Notes: generated by a model not told the origin, from the letters alone. A DNA stretch of 64,000 nt from Heligmosomoides polygyrus polygyrus (GCA_947396885.1 OX377204.1:53121139-53185138); one strand, 5' to 3'; shown: positions 47,891 to 60,560, numbered from the stretch's first letter. Numbers and translations: made by a program.

Positions 47891-47972
47891 GCAGCGATGT
47901 CCGAGTGGTTAAGGAGATTGACTCGAAATCAATTGGGCTCTGCCCGCGCAGGTTCGAATCCTGCTCGCTGCG
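47891..47972 (+). tRNA. tRNA-Ser (CGA), intact
   Basis: Fully paired CGA copy with TTTT. The base three before the gene is changed (GCTACG instead of GCTATG), as at 40966, which has a broken 3' half; the shared mark suggests the two share a 5' half. Confidence 0.95.
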
Positions 47973-50276
47973 AATCGTTTTGCAATGTTCCGTGATGCGC
48001 AGATTGGGGGGATGGGAGCTAGCGAGTACACGTACGCGGTGGTCCGCTAGGAGATGAAGTTGTTCGTGGACGCAATTGGCTTGATGCTCGATGCCTGTCG
48101 GCGGTGCTATGCAGCGATGTCCGAGTGCTTAAGGAGATTGACTAGAAATCAATTGGGCTCTGCCCGCGCATGTTCGAATCCTGCTCGCTGCGAATCATTT
48201 TGCAATGGTCCGTGATGCGCAGATTGGGTGGATGGGAGCTAGCGAGTACACGTACGCGGTGGTCCGCTAGGAGATGAAGTTGTTCGTGGACGCAATGGGC
48301 TTGATGCTCGATGCCCGTCGACGGCGCTATGCAGCAACGTCCGAGTGCTTAAGGAGATTGACTAGAAATCAATTGGTCTCTGCCCGCGCAGGTTCGAATC
48401 CTACTCGCTGAGAATCGTTCTGCAATGGTCCGTGATGCGCAGGTTGCGTGGATGGGAGCTAGCGAGTACACGTACGCGGTGGTCCGCTAGGAGATGAAGT
48501 TCTTCGTGGACGCAATGGGCTCCATGCCTGTCGGCGGTGCTATGCAGCGATGTCCGACTGGTTAAAGAGATTGACTAGAAATCAATTGGGCTCTGCCCGC
48601 GCAGGTTCGAATCCTACTCGCTGAGAATCGTTTTGCAATGGTCCGTGATGCGCAGATTGGGTGGATGGGAGCTAGCGAGTACACGTACGCGGTGGTCCGC
48701 TAGGAGATGAAGTTCTTCGCGGACGCAATGGGCTCCATGCCTGTCGGCGGTGCTATGCAGCGATGTCCGACTGGTTAAAGAGATTGACTAGAAATCAATT
48801 GGGCTCTGCCCGCGCAGGTTCGAATCCTACTCGCTGAGAATCGTTTTGCAATGTTCCGTGATGCGCAGATTGGGGGGATGGGAGCTAGCGAGTACACGTA
48901 CGCGGTGGTCCGCTAGGAGATGAAGTTGTTCGTGGACGCAATTGGCTTGATGCTCGATGCCTGTCGGCGGTGCTATGCAGCGATGTCCGAGTGCTTAAGG
49001 AGATTGACTAGAAATCAATTGGTCTCTGCCCGCGCAGGTTCGAATCCTACTCGCTGAGAATCGTTCTGCAATGGTCCGTGATGCGCAGGTTGCGTGGATG
49101 GGAGCTAGCGAGTACACGTACGCGGTGGTCCGCTAGGAGATGAAGTTCTTCGTGGACGCAATGGGCTCCATGCCTGTCGGCGGTGCTATGCAGCGATGTC
49201 CGACTGGTTAAAGAGATTGACTAGAAATCAATTGGGCTCTGCCCGCGCAGGTTCGAATCCTACTCGCTGAGAATCGTTTTGCAATGGTCCGTGATGCGCA
49301 GATTGGGTGGATGGGAGCTAGCGAGTACACGTACGCGGTGGTCCGCTAGGAGATGAAGTTCTTCGCGGACGCAATGGGCTCCATGCCTGTCGGCGGTGCT
49401 ATGCAGCGATGTCCGAGTGGTTAAGGAGATTGACTCGAAATCAATTAGGCTCTGCCCGCGCAGGTTCGAATCCTGCTCGCTGCGAATCGTATTGCAATGG
49501 TCCATGATGCGCAGATTGGGTGGAGGGGAGCTATCCAGTACACGTACGCGGTGGCCGGCTCAATGATGAAGTTTTTCGTGGACGCAATGGGCTTGATGCT
49601 CGATGCCCGTCGACGGCGCTATGCAGCAACGTCCGAGTGCTTAAGGAGATTGACTAGAAATCAATTGGTCTCTGCCCGCGCAGGTTCGAATCCTACTCGC
49701 TGAGAATCGTTTTGCAATGGTCCGTGATGCGCAGATTGGGTGGAGGGTGAACTAGCGAGGACACGTACGCGGTGGTCCGCTAGGAGATGAAGTTGTTCGT
49801 GGACGCAATTGGCTTGATGCTCGATGCCTGTCGGCGGTGCTATGCAGCGATGTCCGAGTGCTTAAGGAGATTGACTAGAAATCAATTGGGCTCTTCCCGC
49901 GCATGTTCGAATCCTGCTCGCTGAGAATCGTTTTGCAATGGTCCGTGATGCGCAGATTGGGTGGAGGGTGAACTAGCGAGGACACGTACGCGGTGGTCCG
50001 CTAGGAGATGAAGTCTTCGCGGACGCAATGGGCTCCATGCCTGTCGGCGGTGCTATGCAGCGATGTCCGAGTGGTTAAGGAGATTGACTCGAAATCAATT
50101 AGGCTCTGCCCGCGCAGGTTCGAATCCTACTCGTTGAGAATCGTTTTGCAATGGTCCGTGATGCGCAGGTTGCGTGGATGGGAGCTAGCGAGTACACGTA
50201 CGCGGTGGTCCGCTAGGAGATGAAGTTGTTCGTGGACGCAATGGGCTTGATGCTCGATGCCTGTCGACGGTGCTAT

Positions 50277-50358
50277 GCAGCGATGTCCGAGTGGTTAAGG
50301 AGATTGACTCGAAATCAATTGGGCTCTGCCCGCGCAGGTTCGAATCCTGCTCGCTGCG
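50277..50358 (+). tRNA. tRNA-Ser (CGA), intact
   Basis: Fully paired CGA copy with TTTT; partner of 47891 in the 2386-bp HOR but with the usual GCTATG flank. Confidence 0.95.
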
Positions 50359-51582
50359 AATCGTTTTGCAATGTTCCGTGATGCGCAGATTGGGGGGATG
50401 GGAGCTAGCGAGTACACGTACGCGGTGGTCCGCTAGGAGATGAAGTTGTTCGTGGACGCAATTGGCTTGATGCTCGATGCCTGTCGGCGGTGCTATGCAG
50501 CGATGTCCGAGTGCTTAAGGAGATTGACTAGAAATCAATTGGGCTCTGCCCGCGCATGTTCGAATCCTGCTCGCTGCGAATCATTTTGCAATGGTCCGTG
50601 ATGCGCAGATTGGGTGGATGGGAGCTAGCGAGTACACGTACGCGGTGGTCCGCTAGGAGATGAAGTTGTTCGTGGACGCAATGGGCTTGATGCTCGATGC
50701 CCGTCGACGGCGCTATGCAGCAACGTCCGAGTGCTTAAGGAGATTGACTAGAAATCAATTGGTCTCTGCCCGCGCAGGTTCGAATCCTACTCGCTGAGAA
50801 TCGTTCTGCAATGGTCCGTGATGCGCAGGTTGCGTGGATGGGAGCTAGCGAGTACACGTACGCGGTGGTCCGCTAGGAGATGAAGTTCTTCGTGGACGCA
50901 ATGGGCTCCATGCCTGTCGGCGGTGCTATGCAGCGATGTCCGACTGGTTAAAGAGATTGACTAGAAATCAATTGGGCTCTGACCGCGCAGGTTCGAATCC
51001 TACTCGCTGAGAATCGTTTTGCAATGGTCCGTGATGCGCAGATTGGGTGGATGGGAGCTAGCGAGTACACGTACGCGGTGGTCCGCTAGGAGATGAAGTT
51101 CTTCGCGGACGCAATGGGCTCCATGCCTGTCGGCGGTGCTATGCAGCGATGTCCGAGTGGTTAAGGAGATTGACTCGAAATCAATTAGGCTCTGCCCGCG
51201 CAGGTTCGAATCCTGCTCGCTGCGAATCGTATTGCAATGGTCCATGATGCGCAGATTGGGTGGAGGGGAGCTATCCAGTACACGTACGCGGTGGCCGGCT
51301 CAATGATGAAGTTTTCGTGGACGCAATGGGCTTGATGCTCGATGCCCGTCGACGGCGCTATGCAGCAACGTCCGAGTGCTTAAGGAGATTGACTAGAAAT
51401 CAATTGGTCTCTGCCCGCGCAGGTTCGAATCCTACTCGCTGAGAATCGTTTTGCAATGGTCCGTGATGCGCAGATTGGGTGGAGGGTGAACTAGCGAGGA
51501 CACGTACGCGGTGGTCCGCTAGGAGATGAAGTTGTTCGTGGACGCAATGGGCTTGATGCTCGATGCCTGTCGACGGTGCTAT

Positions 51583-51664
51583 GCAGCGATGTCCGAGTGG
51601 TTAAGGAGATTGACTCGAAATCAATTGGGCTCTGTCCGCGCAGGTTCGAATCCTGCTCGCTGCG
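51583..51664 (+). tRNA. tRNA-Ser (CGA), class C5, G-U in variable arm
   Basis: One of six copies (also 53525, 55060, 56365, 58088, 58962). The variable arm is GGGC-TCT-GTCC, replacing a G-C pair by G-U, which should be tolerated. All other stems pair and TTTT is present, so these are probably functional genes. Copy 55060 has a further C62A that harms the B box. Confidence 0.8.
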
Positions 51665-51802
51665 AATCGTTTTGCAATGTTCCGTGATGCGCAGATTGGG
51701 GGGATGGGAGCTAGCGAGTACACGTACGCGGTGGTCCGCTAGGAGATGAAGTTGTTCGTGGACGCAATTGGCTTGATGCTCGATGCCTGTCGACGGTGCT
51801 AT

Positions 51803-51884
51803 GCAGCGATGTCCGAGTGGTTAAGGAGATTGACTCGAAATCAATTGGGCTCTGCCCGCGCATGTTCGAATCCTGCTCGCTGCG
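51803..51884 (+). tRNA. tRNA-Ser (CGA), class C6, G52T
   Basis: One of six copies (also 53965, 55280, 56585, 57221, 59402). A complete CGA 5' half is joined to the M-type 3' half: G52T breaks a T-stem pair and the first base of the B box (TGTTCGAATCC). Function is doubtful. Confidence 0.5.
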
Positions 51885-52015
51885 AATCATTTTGCAATGG
51901 TCTGTGATGCGCAGATTGGGTGGATGGGAGCTAGCGAGTACACGTACGCGGTGGTCCGCTAGGAGATGAAGTTCTTCGTGGACGCAATGGGCTCCATGCC
52001 TGTCGGCGGTGCTAT

Positions 52016-52097
52016 GCAGCGATGTCCGAGTGGTTAAGGAGATTGACTAGAAATCAATTGGGCTCTGCCCGCGCAGGTTCGAATCCTGCTCGCTGCG
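52016..52097 (+). tRNA. tRNA-Ser (AGA), intact with terminator
   Basis: Fully paired AGA copy with TTTT at 52103-52106. This and 55493, 56798 and 59615 are the only fully paired AGA genes in the window that also keep a T4 terminator, so they are the best candidates for active AGA genes. Confidence 0.96.
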
Positions 52098-52226
52098 AAT
52101 CATTTTGCAATGGTCCGTGATGCGCAGATTGGGTGGATGGGAGCTAGCGAGTACACGTACGGTGGTCCGCTAGGAGGTGAAGTTCTTCGTGGACGCAATG
52201 GGCTCCATGCCTGTCGGCGGTGCTAT

Positions 52227-52307
52227 GCAGCGATGTCCGAGTGGTTAAGGAGATTGACTAGAAATCAATTGGGCTCTGCCGCGCAGGTTCGAATCCTACT
52301 CGCTGCG
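52227..52307 (+). pseudogene. tRNA-Ser (AGA), class A3, one base deleted
   Basis: Same single-C deletion and G64A as 1388, but more than 50 kb away. It follows intact gene 52016, and its spacer lacks two bases of ACGCGG as do the spacers of 751 and 1175. Confidence 0.65.
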
Positions 52308-55300
52308 AATCGTTTTGCAATGGTCCGTTATGCGCAGATTGGGGGGATGGGAGCTAGCGAGTACACGTACGCGGTGGTACGCTAGGAGATGAAGTTCTTC
52401 GCGGACGCAATGGGCTCCATGCCTGTCGGCGGTGCTATGCAGCGATGTCCGAGTGGTTAAGGAGATTGACTCGAAATCAATTAGGCTCTGCCCGCGCAGG
52501 TTCGAATCCTGCTCGCTGCGAATCGTATTGCAATGGTCCATGATGCGCAGATTGGGTGGAGGGGAGCTATCCAGTACACGTACGCGGTGGCCGGCTCAAT
52601 GATGAAGTTTTTCGTGGACGCAATGGGCTTGATGCTCGATGCCCGTCGACGGCGCTATGCAGCAACGTCCGAGTGCTTAAGGAGATTGACTAGAAATCAA
52701 TTGGTCTCTGCCCGCGCAGGTTCGAATCCTACTCGCTGAGAATCGTCTGCAATGGTCCGTGATGCGCAGGTTGCGTGGATGGGAGCTAGCGAGTACACGT
52801 ACGCGGTGGTCCGCTAGGAGATGAAGTTCTTCGTGGACGCAATGGGCTCCATGCCTGTCGGCGGTGCTATGCAGCGATGTCCGACTGGTTAAAGAGATTG
52901 ACTAGAAATCAATTGGGCTCTGCCCGCGCAGGTTCGAATCCTACTCGCTGAGAATCGTTTTGCAATGGTCCGTGATGCGCAGATTGGGTGGATGGGAGCT
53001 AGCGAGTACACGTACGCGGTGGTCCGCTAGGAGATGAAGTTCTTCGCGGACGCAATGGGCTCCATGCCTGTCGGCGGTGCTATGCAGCGATGTCCGAGTG
53101 GTTAAGGAGATTGACTCGAAATCAATTAGGCTCTGCCCGCGCAGGTTCGAATCCTGCTCGCTGCGAATCGTATTGCAATGGTCCATGATGCGCAGATTGG
53201 GTGGAGGGGAGCTATCCAGTACACGTACGCGGTGGCCGGCTCAATGATGAAGTTTTTCGTGGACGCAATGGGCTTGATGCTCGATGCCCGTCGACGGCGC
53301 TATGCAGCAACGTCCGAGTGCTTAAGGAGATTGACTAGAAATCAATTGGTCTCTGCCCGCGCAGGTTCGAATCCTACTCGCTGAGAATCGTTTTGCAATG
53401 GTCCGTGATGCGCAGATTGGGTGGAGGGTGAACTAGCGAGGACACGTACGCGGTTGTCCGCTAGGAGATGAAGTTGTTCGTGGACGCAATGGGCTTAATG
53501 CTCGATGCCTGTCGACGGTGCTATGCAGCGATGTCCGAGTGGTTAAGGAGATTGACTCGAAATCAATTGGGCTCTGTCCGCGCAGGTTCGAATCCTGCTC
53601 GCTGCGAATCGTTTTGCAATGTTCCGTGATGCGCAGATTGGGGGGATGGGAGCTAGCGAGTACACGTACGCGGTGGTCCGCTAGGAGATGAAGTTGTTCG
53701 TGGACGCAATTGGCTTGATGCTCGATGCCTGTCGTCGGTGCTATGCAGCGATGTCCGAGTGCTTAAGGAGATTGACTAGAAATCAATTGGGCTCTGCCCG
53801 CGCATGTTCGAATCCTGCTCGCTGCGAATCATTTTGCAATGGTCCGTGATGCGCAGATTGGGTGGATGGGAGCTAGCGAGTACACGTACGCGGTGGTGCG
53901 CTAGGAGATGAAGATGTTCGTGGACGCAATGGGCTTGATGCTCGATGCCTGTCGACGGTGCTATGCAGCGATGTCCGAGTGGTTAAGGAGATTGACTCGA
54001 AATCAATTGGGCTCTGCCCGCGCATGTTCGAATCCTGCTCGCTGCGAATCATTTTGCAATGGTCCGTGATGCGCAGATTGGGTGGAGGGTGAACTAGCGA
54101 GTACACGTACGCGGTGGTCCGCTAGGAGATGAAGTTGTTCGTGGACGCAATGGGCTTGATGCTCGATGCCCGTCGACGGCGCTATGCAGCAACGTCCGAG
54201 TGCTTAAGGAGATTGACTAGAAATCAATTGGTCTCTGCCCGCGCAGGTTCGAATCCTACTCGCTGAGAATCGTTTTGCAATGGTCCGTGATGCGCAGATT
54301 GGGTGGATGGGAGCTAGCGAGTACACGTACGCGGTGGTCCGCTAGGAGATGAAGTTCTTCGCGGACGCAATGGGCTCCATGCCTGTCGGCGGTGCTATGC
54401 AGCGATGTCCGAGTGGTTAAGGAGATTGACTCGAAATCAATTAGGCTCTGCCCGCGCAGGTTCGAATCCTGCTCGCTGCGAATCGTATTGCAATGGTCCA
54501 TGATGCGCAGATTGGGTGGAGGGGAGCTATCCAGTACACGTACGCGGTGGCCGGCTCAATGATGAAGTTTTTCGTGGACGCAATGGGCTTGATGCTCGAT
54601 GCCCGTCGACGGCGCTATGCAGCAACGTCCGAGTACTTAAGGAGATTGACTAGAAATCAATTGGTCTCTGCCCGCGCAGGTTCGAATCCTACTCGCTGAG
54701 AATCGTTTTGCAATGGTCCGTGATGCGCAGATTGGGTGGAGGGTGAACTAGCGAGGACACGTACGCGGTGGTCCGCTAGGAGATGAAGTTGTTCGTGGAC
54801 GCAATTGGCTTGATGCTCGATGCCTGTCGGCGGTGCTATGCAGCGATGTCCGAGTGCTTAAGGAGATTGACTAGAAATCAATTGGGCTCTGCCCGCGCAT
54901 GTTCGAATCCTGCTCGCTGCAAATCATTTTGCAATGGTCCGTGATGCGCAGATTGGGTGGATGGGAGCTAGCGAGTACACGTACGCGGTGGTCCGCTAGG
55001 AGATGAAGTTGTTCGTGGACGCAATGGGCTTGATGCTCGATGCCTGTCGACGGTGCTATGCAGCGATGTCCGAGTGGTTAAGGAGATTGACTCGAAATCA
55101 ATTGGGCTCTGTCCGCGCAGGTTCGAATACTGCTCGCTGCGAATCGTTTTGCAATGTTCCGTGATGCGCAGATTGGGGGGATGGGAGCTAGCGAGTACAC
55201 GTACGCGGTGGTCCGCTAGGAGATGAAGTTGTTCGTGGACGCAATTGGCTTGATGCTCGATGCCTGTCGACGGTGCTATGCAGCGATGTCCGAGTGGTTA

Positions 55301-55492
55301 AGGAGATTGACTCGAAATCAATTGGGCTCTGCCCGCGCATGTTCGAATCCTGCTCGCTGCGAATCATTTTGCAATGGTCCGTGATGCGCAGATTGGGTGG
55401 ATGGGAGCTAGCGAGTACACGTACGCGGTGGTCCGCTAGGAGATGAAGTTCTTCGTGGACGCAATGGGCTCCATGCCTGTCGGCGGTGCTAT

Positions 55493-55574
55493 GCAGCGAT
55501 GTCCGAGTGGTTAAGGAGATTGACTAGAAATCAATTGGGCTCTGCCCGCGCAGGTTCGAATCCTGCTCGCTGCG
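55493..55574 (+). tRNA. tRNA-Ser (AGA), intact with terminator
   Basis: Fully paired AGA copy followed by AATCATTTT. It follows a C6 gene (55280) as do its relatives, but the next unit is C4 rather than the deletion copy A3. Confidence 0.96.
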
Positions 55575-56797
55575 AATCATTTTGCAATGGTCCGTGATGC
55601 GCAGATTGGGTGGATGGGAGCTAGCGAGTACACGTACGGTGGTCCGCTAGGAGGTGAAGTTCTTCGTGGACGCAATGGGCTCCATGCCTGTCGGCGGTGC
55701 TATGCAGCGATGTCCGAGTGGTTAAGGAGATTGACTCGAAATCAATTAGGCTCTGCCCGCGCAGGTTCGAATCCTGCTCGCTGCGAATCGTATTGCAATG
55801 GTCCATGATGCGCAGATTGGGTGGAGGGGAGCTATCCAGTACACGTACGCGGTGGCCGGCTCAATGATGAAGTTTTTCGTGGACGCAATGGGCTTGATGC
55901 TCGATGCCCGTCGACGGCGCTATGCAGCAACGTCCGAGTACTTAAGGAGATTGACTAGAAATCAATTGGTCTCTGCCCGCGCAGGTTCGAATCCTACTCG
56001 CTGAGAATCGTTTTGCAATGGTCCGTGATGCGCAGATTGGGTGGAGGGTGAACTAGCGAGGACACGTACGCGGTGGTCCGCTAGGAGATGAAGTTGTTCG
56101 TGGACGCAATTGGCTTGATGCTCGATGCCTGTCGGCGGTGCTATGCAGCGATGTCCGAGTGCTTAAGGAGATTGACTAGAAATCAATTGGGCTCTGCCCG
56201 CGCATGTTCGAATCCTGCTCGCTGCAAATCATTTTGCAATGGTCCGTGATGCGCAGATTGGGTGGATGGGAGCTAGCGAGTACACGTACGCGGTGGTCCG
56301 CTAGGAGATGAAGTTGTTCGTGGACGCAATGGGCTTGATGCTCGATGCCTGTCGACGGTGCTATGCAGCGATGTCCGAGTGGTTAAGGAGATTGACTCGA
56401 AATCAATTGGGCTCTGTCCGCGCAGGTTCGAATCCTGCTCGCTGCGAATCGTTTTGCAATGTTCCGTGATGCGCAGATTGGGGGGATGGGAGCTAGCGAG
56501 TACACGTACGCGGTGGTCCGCTAGGAGATGAAGTTGTTCGTGGACGCAATTGGCTTGATGCTCGATGCCTGTCGACGGTGCTATGCAGCGATGTCCGAGT
56601 GGTTAAGGAGATTGACTCGAAATCAATTGGGCTCTGCCCGCGCATGTTCGAATCCTGCTCGCTGCGAATCATTTTGCAATGGTCCGTGATGCGCAGATTG
56701 GGTGGATGGGAGCTAGCGAGTACACGTACGCGGTGGTCCGCTAGGAGATGAAGTTCTTCGTGGACGCAATGGGCTCCATGCCTGTCGGCGGTGCTAT

Positions 56798-56879
56798 GCA
56801 GCGATGTCCGAGTGGTTAAGGAGATTGACTAGAAATCAATTGGGCTCTGCCCGCGCAGGTTCGAATCCTGCTCGCTGCG
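56798..56879 (+). tRNA. tRNA-Ser (AGA), intact with terminator
   Basis: Fully paired AGA copy with T4, 1305 bp after its partner 55493, followed by deletion copy 57009. Confidence 0.96.
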
Positions 56880-57008
56880 AATCATTTTGCAATGGTCCGT
56901 GATGCGCAGATTGGGTGGATGGGAGCTAGCGAGTACACGTACGGTGGTCCGCTAGGAGGTGAAGTTCTTCGTGGACGCAATGGGCTCCATGCCTGTCGGC
57001 GGTGCTAT

Positions 57009-57089
57009 GCAGCGATGTCCGAGTGGTTAAGGAGATTGACTAGAAATCAATTGGGCTCTGCCGCGCAGGTTCGAATCCTACTCGCTGCG
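57009..57089 (+). pseudogene. tRNA-Ser (AGA), class A3, one base deleted
   Basis: Same deletion, following intact gene 56798, with TTTT downstream. Confidence 0.65.
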
Positions 57090-59614
57090 AATCGTTTTGC
57101 AATGGTCCGTTATGCGCAGATTGGGGGGATGGGAGCTAGCGAGTACACGTACGCGGTGGTCCGCTAGGAGATGAAGTTCTTCGTGGACGCAATGGGCTCC
57201 ATGCCTGTCGGCGGTGCTATGCAGCGATGTCCGAGTGGTTAAGGAGATTGACTCGAAATCAATTGGGCTCTGCCCGCGCATGTTCGAATCCTGCTCGCTG
57301 CGAATCGTTTTGCAATGGTCCGTTATGCGCAGATTGGGGGGATGGGAGCTAGCGAGTACACGTACGCGGTGGTCCGCTAGGAGATGAAGTTCTTCGCGGA
57401 CGCAATGGGCTCCATGCCTGTCGGCGGTGCTATGCAGCGATGTCCGAGTGGTTAAGGAGATTGACTCGAAATCAATTAGGCTCTGCCCGCGCAGGTTCGA
57501 ATCCTGCTCGCTGCGAATCGTATTGCAATGGTCCATGATGCGCAGATTGGGTGGAGGGGAGCTATCCAGTACACGTACGCGGTGGCCGGCTCAATGATGA
57601 AGTTTTTCGTGGACGCAATGGGCTTGATGCTCGATGCCCGTCGACGGCGCTATGCAGCAACGTCCGAGTGCTTAAGGAGATTGACTAGAAATCAATTGGT
57701 CTCTGCCCGCGCAGGTTCGAATCCTACTCGCTGAGAATCGTTTTGCAATGGTCCGTGATGCGCAGATTGGCTGGAGGGGAGCTATCGAGTACACGTACGC
57801 GGTGGCCGGCTCAATGATGAAGTTGTTCGTGGACGCAATGGGCTCCATGCCTGTCGGCGGTGCTATGCAGCGATGTCCGACTGGTTAAAGAGATTGACTA
57901 GAAATCAATTGGGCTCTGCCCGCGCAGGTTCGAATCCTACTCGCTGAGAATCGTTTTGCAATGGTCCGTGATGCGCAGATTGGGTGGAGGGTGAACTAGC
58001 GAGGACACGTACGCGGTGGTCCGCTAGGAGATGAAGTTGTTCGTGGACGCAATGGGCTTGATGCTCGATGCCTGTCGACGGTGCTATGCAGCGATGTCCG
58101 AGTGGTTAAGGAGATTGACTCGAAATCAATTGGGCTCTGTCCGCGCAGGTTCGAATCCTGCTCGCTGCGAATCGTTTTGCAATGTTCCGTGATGCGCAGA
58201 TTGGGGGGATGGGAGCTAGCGAGTACACGTACGCGGTGGTCCGCTAGGAGATGAAGTTGTTCGTGGACGCAATTGGCTTGATGCTCGATGCCTGTCGTCG
58301 GTGCTATGCAGCGATGTCCGAGTGCTTAAGGAGATTGACTAGAAATCAATTGGGCTCTGCCCGCGCATGTTCGAATCCTGCTCGCTGCGAATCATTTTGC
58401 AATGGTCCGTGATGCTCAGATTGGGTGGATGGGAGCTAGCGAGTACACGTACGCGGTGGTCCGCTAGGAGATGAAGTTCTTCGCGGACGCAATGGGCTCC
58501 ATGCCTGTCGGCGGTGCTATGCAGCGATGTCCGAGTGGTTAAGGAGATTGACTCGAAATCAATTAGGCTCTGCCCGCGCAGGTTCGAATCCTGCTAGCTG
58601 CGAATCGTATTGCAATGGTCCATGATGCGCAGATTGGGTGGAGGGGAGCTATCCAGTACACGTACGCGGTGGCCGGCTCAATGATGAAGTTTTTCGTGGA
58701 CGCAATGGGCTTGATGCTCGATGCCCGTCGACGGCGCTATGCAGCAACGTCCGAGTGCTTAAGGAGATTGACTAGAAATCAATTGGTCTCTGCCCGCGCA
58801 GGTTCGAATCCTACTCGCTGAGAATCGTTTTGCAATGGTCCGTGATGCGCAGATTGGGTGGAGGGTGAACTAGCGAGGACACGTACGCCGTGGTCCGCTA
58901 GGAGATGAAGTTGTTCGTGGACGCAATGGGCTTGATGCTCGATGCCTGTCGACGGTGCTATGCAGCGATGTCCGAGTGGTTAAGGAGATTGACTCGAAAT
59001 CAATTGGGCTCTGTCCGCGCAGGTTCGAATCCTGCTCGCTGCGAATCGTTTTGCAATGTTCCGTGATGCGCAGATTGGGGGGATGGGAGCTAGCGAGTAC
59101 ACGTACGCGGTGGTCCGCTAGGAGATGAAGTTGTTCGTGGACGCAATTGGCTTGATGCTCGATGCCTGTCGTCGGTGCTATGCAGCGATGTCCGAGTGCT
59201 TAAGGAGATTGACTAGAAATCAATTGGGCTCTGCCCGCGCATGTTCGAATCCTGCTCGCTGCGAATCATTTTGCAATGGTCCGTGATGCGCAGATTGGGT
59301 GGATGGGAGCTAGCGAGTACACGTACGCGGTGGTGCGCTAGGAGATGAAGTTGTTCGTGGACGCAATGGGCTTGATGCTCGATGCCTGTCGACGGTGCTA
59401 TGCAGCGATGTCCGAGTGGTTAAGGAGATTGACTCGAAATCAATTGGGCTCTGCCCGCGCATGTTCGAATCCTGCTCGCTGCGAATCATTTTGCAATGGT
59501 CCGTGATGCGCAGATTGGGTGGATGGGAGCTAGCGAGTACACGTACGCGGTGGTCCGCTAGGAGATGAAGTTCTTCGTGGACGCAATGGGCTCCATGCCT
59601 GTCGGCGGTGCTAT

Positions 59615-59696
59615 GCAGCGATGTCCGAGTGGTTAAGGAGATTGACTAGAAATCAATTGGGCTCTGCCCGCGCAGGTTCGAATCCTGCTCGCTGCG
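59615..59696 (+). tRNA. tRNA-Ser (AGA), intact with terminator
   Basis: Fully paired AGA copy with T4, followed by deletion copy 59826; last intact AGA gene in the window. Confidence 0.96.
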
Positions 59697-59825
59697 AATC
59701 ATTTTGCAATGGTCCGTGATGCGCAGATTGGGTGGATGGGAGCTAGCGAGTACACGTACGGTGGTCCGCTAGGAGGTGAAGTTCTTCGTGGACGCAATGG
59801 GCTCCATGCCTGTCGGCGGTGCTAT

Positions 59826-59906
59826 GCAGCGATGTCCGAGTGGTTAAGGAGATTGACTAGAAATCAATTGGGCTCTGCCGCGCAGGTTCGAATCCTACTC
59901 GCTGCG
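59826..59906 (+). pseudogene. tRNA-Ser (AGA), class A3, one base deleted
   Basis: Same deletion, following intact gene 59615, with TTTT downstream. Confidence 0.65.
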
Positions 59907-60478
59907 AATCGTTTTGCAATGGTCCGTTATGCGCAGATTGGGGGGATGGGAGCTAGCGAGTACACGTACGCGGTGGTCCGCTAGGAGATGAAGTCCTTCG
60001 CGGACGCAATGGGCTCCATGCCTGTCGGCGGTGCTATGCAGCGATGTCCGAGTGGTTAAGGAGATTGACTCGAAATCAATTAGGCTCTGCCCGCGCAGGC
60101 TCGAATCCTGCTCGCTGCGAATCGTATTGCAATGGTCCATGATGCGCAGATTGGGTGGAGGGGAGCTATCCAGTACACGTACGCGGTGGCCGGCTCAATG
60201 ATGAAGTTTTTCGTGGACGCAATGGGCTTGATGCTCGATGCCCGTCGACGGCGCTATGCAGCAACGTTAGAGTGCTTAAGGAGATTGACTAGAAATCAAT
60301 TGGTCTCTGCCCGCGCAGGTTCGAATCCTACTCGCTGAGAATCGTTTTGCAATGGTCCGTGATGCGCAGATTGGGTGGAGGGTGAACTAGCGAGGACACG
60401 TACGCGGTGGTCCGCTAGGAGATGAAGTTGTTCGTGGACGCAATTGGCTTGATGCTCGATGCCTGTCGGCGGTGCTAT

Positions 60479-60560
60479 GCAGCGATGTCCGAGTGCTTAA
60501 GGAGATTGACTCGAAATCAATTGGGCTCTGCCCGCGCAGGTTCGAATCCTGCTCGCTGCG
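60479..60560 (+). pseudogene. tRNA-Ser (CGA), class C8, G19C
   Basis: Unique copy: complete CGA body and TTTT, but with the M/P-type D loop in which G19 is C. It reads as a chimera with an M-type 5' part and a C-type 3' part, the join lying between base 19 and base 34. Confidence 0.6.

Larger units (their letters stand above)
47540..51224 (+). repeat. Array region 10: 11-unit HOR of 2386 bp, about 1.5 copies
   Basis: Starts: 47671 C4x, 47891 C, 48111 M, 48331 P, 48544 K, 48757 K, 48977 MP, 49190 K, 49403 C4, 49623 P, 49844 M; 50057 C4x, 50277 C, 50497 M, 50717 P, 50930 K, 51143 C4. The first five partners are 2386 bp apart, after which the order diverges. Units 48544-49844 also repeat region 9 units 46379-47458 and 44226-45093. 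Two intact CGA genes are present. Copies 48331 and 50717 both have TTCT in place of TTTT after the gene, and 49844 carries the same changes as 45093. Confidence 0.92.
51225..60119 (+). repeat. Array region 11: mosaic units with most intact AGA genes
   Basis: Starts: 51362 P, 51583 C5, 51803 C6, 52016 A, 52227 A3, 52439 C4, 52659 P, 52871 K, 53084 C4, 53304 P, 53525 C5, 53745 M, 53965 C6, 54186 P, 54399 C4, 54619 P, 54840 M, 55060 C5, 55280 C6, 55493 A, 55704 C4, 55924 P, 56145 M, 56365 C5, 56585 C6, 56798 A, 57009 A3, 57221 C6, 57434 C4, 57654 P, 57867 K, 58088 C5, 58308 M, 58521 C4, 58741 P, 58962 C5, 59182 M, 59402 C6, 59615 A, 59826 A3, 60038 C4. Units 54619-55493 recur 1305 bp later at 55924-56798, including a rare G-to-A change in the D loop (GTACTT). 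The motif C6-A-A3 recurs at 51803, 56585 and 59402. Classes C5 and C6 are confined to this region. Confidence 0.92.
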
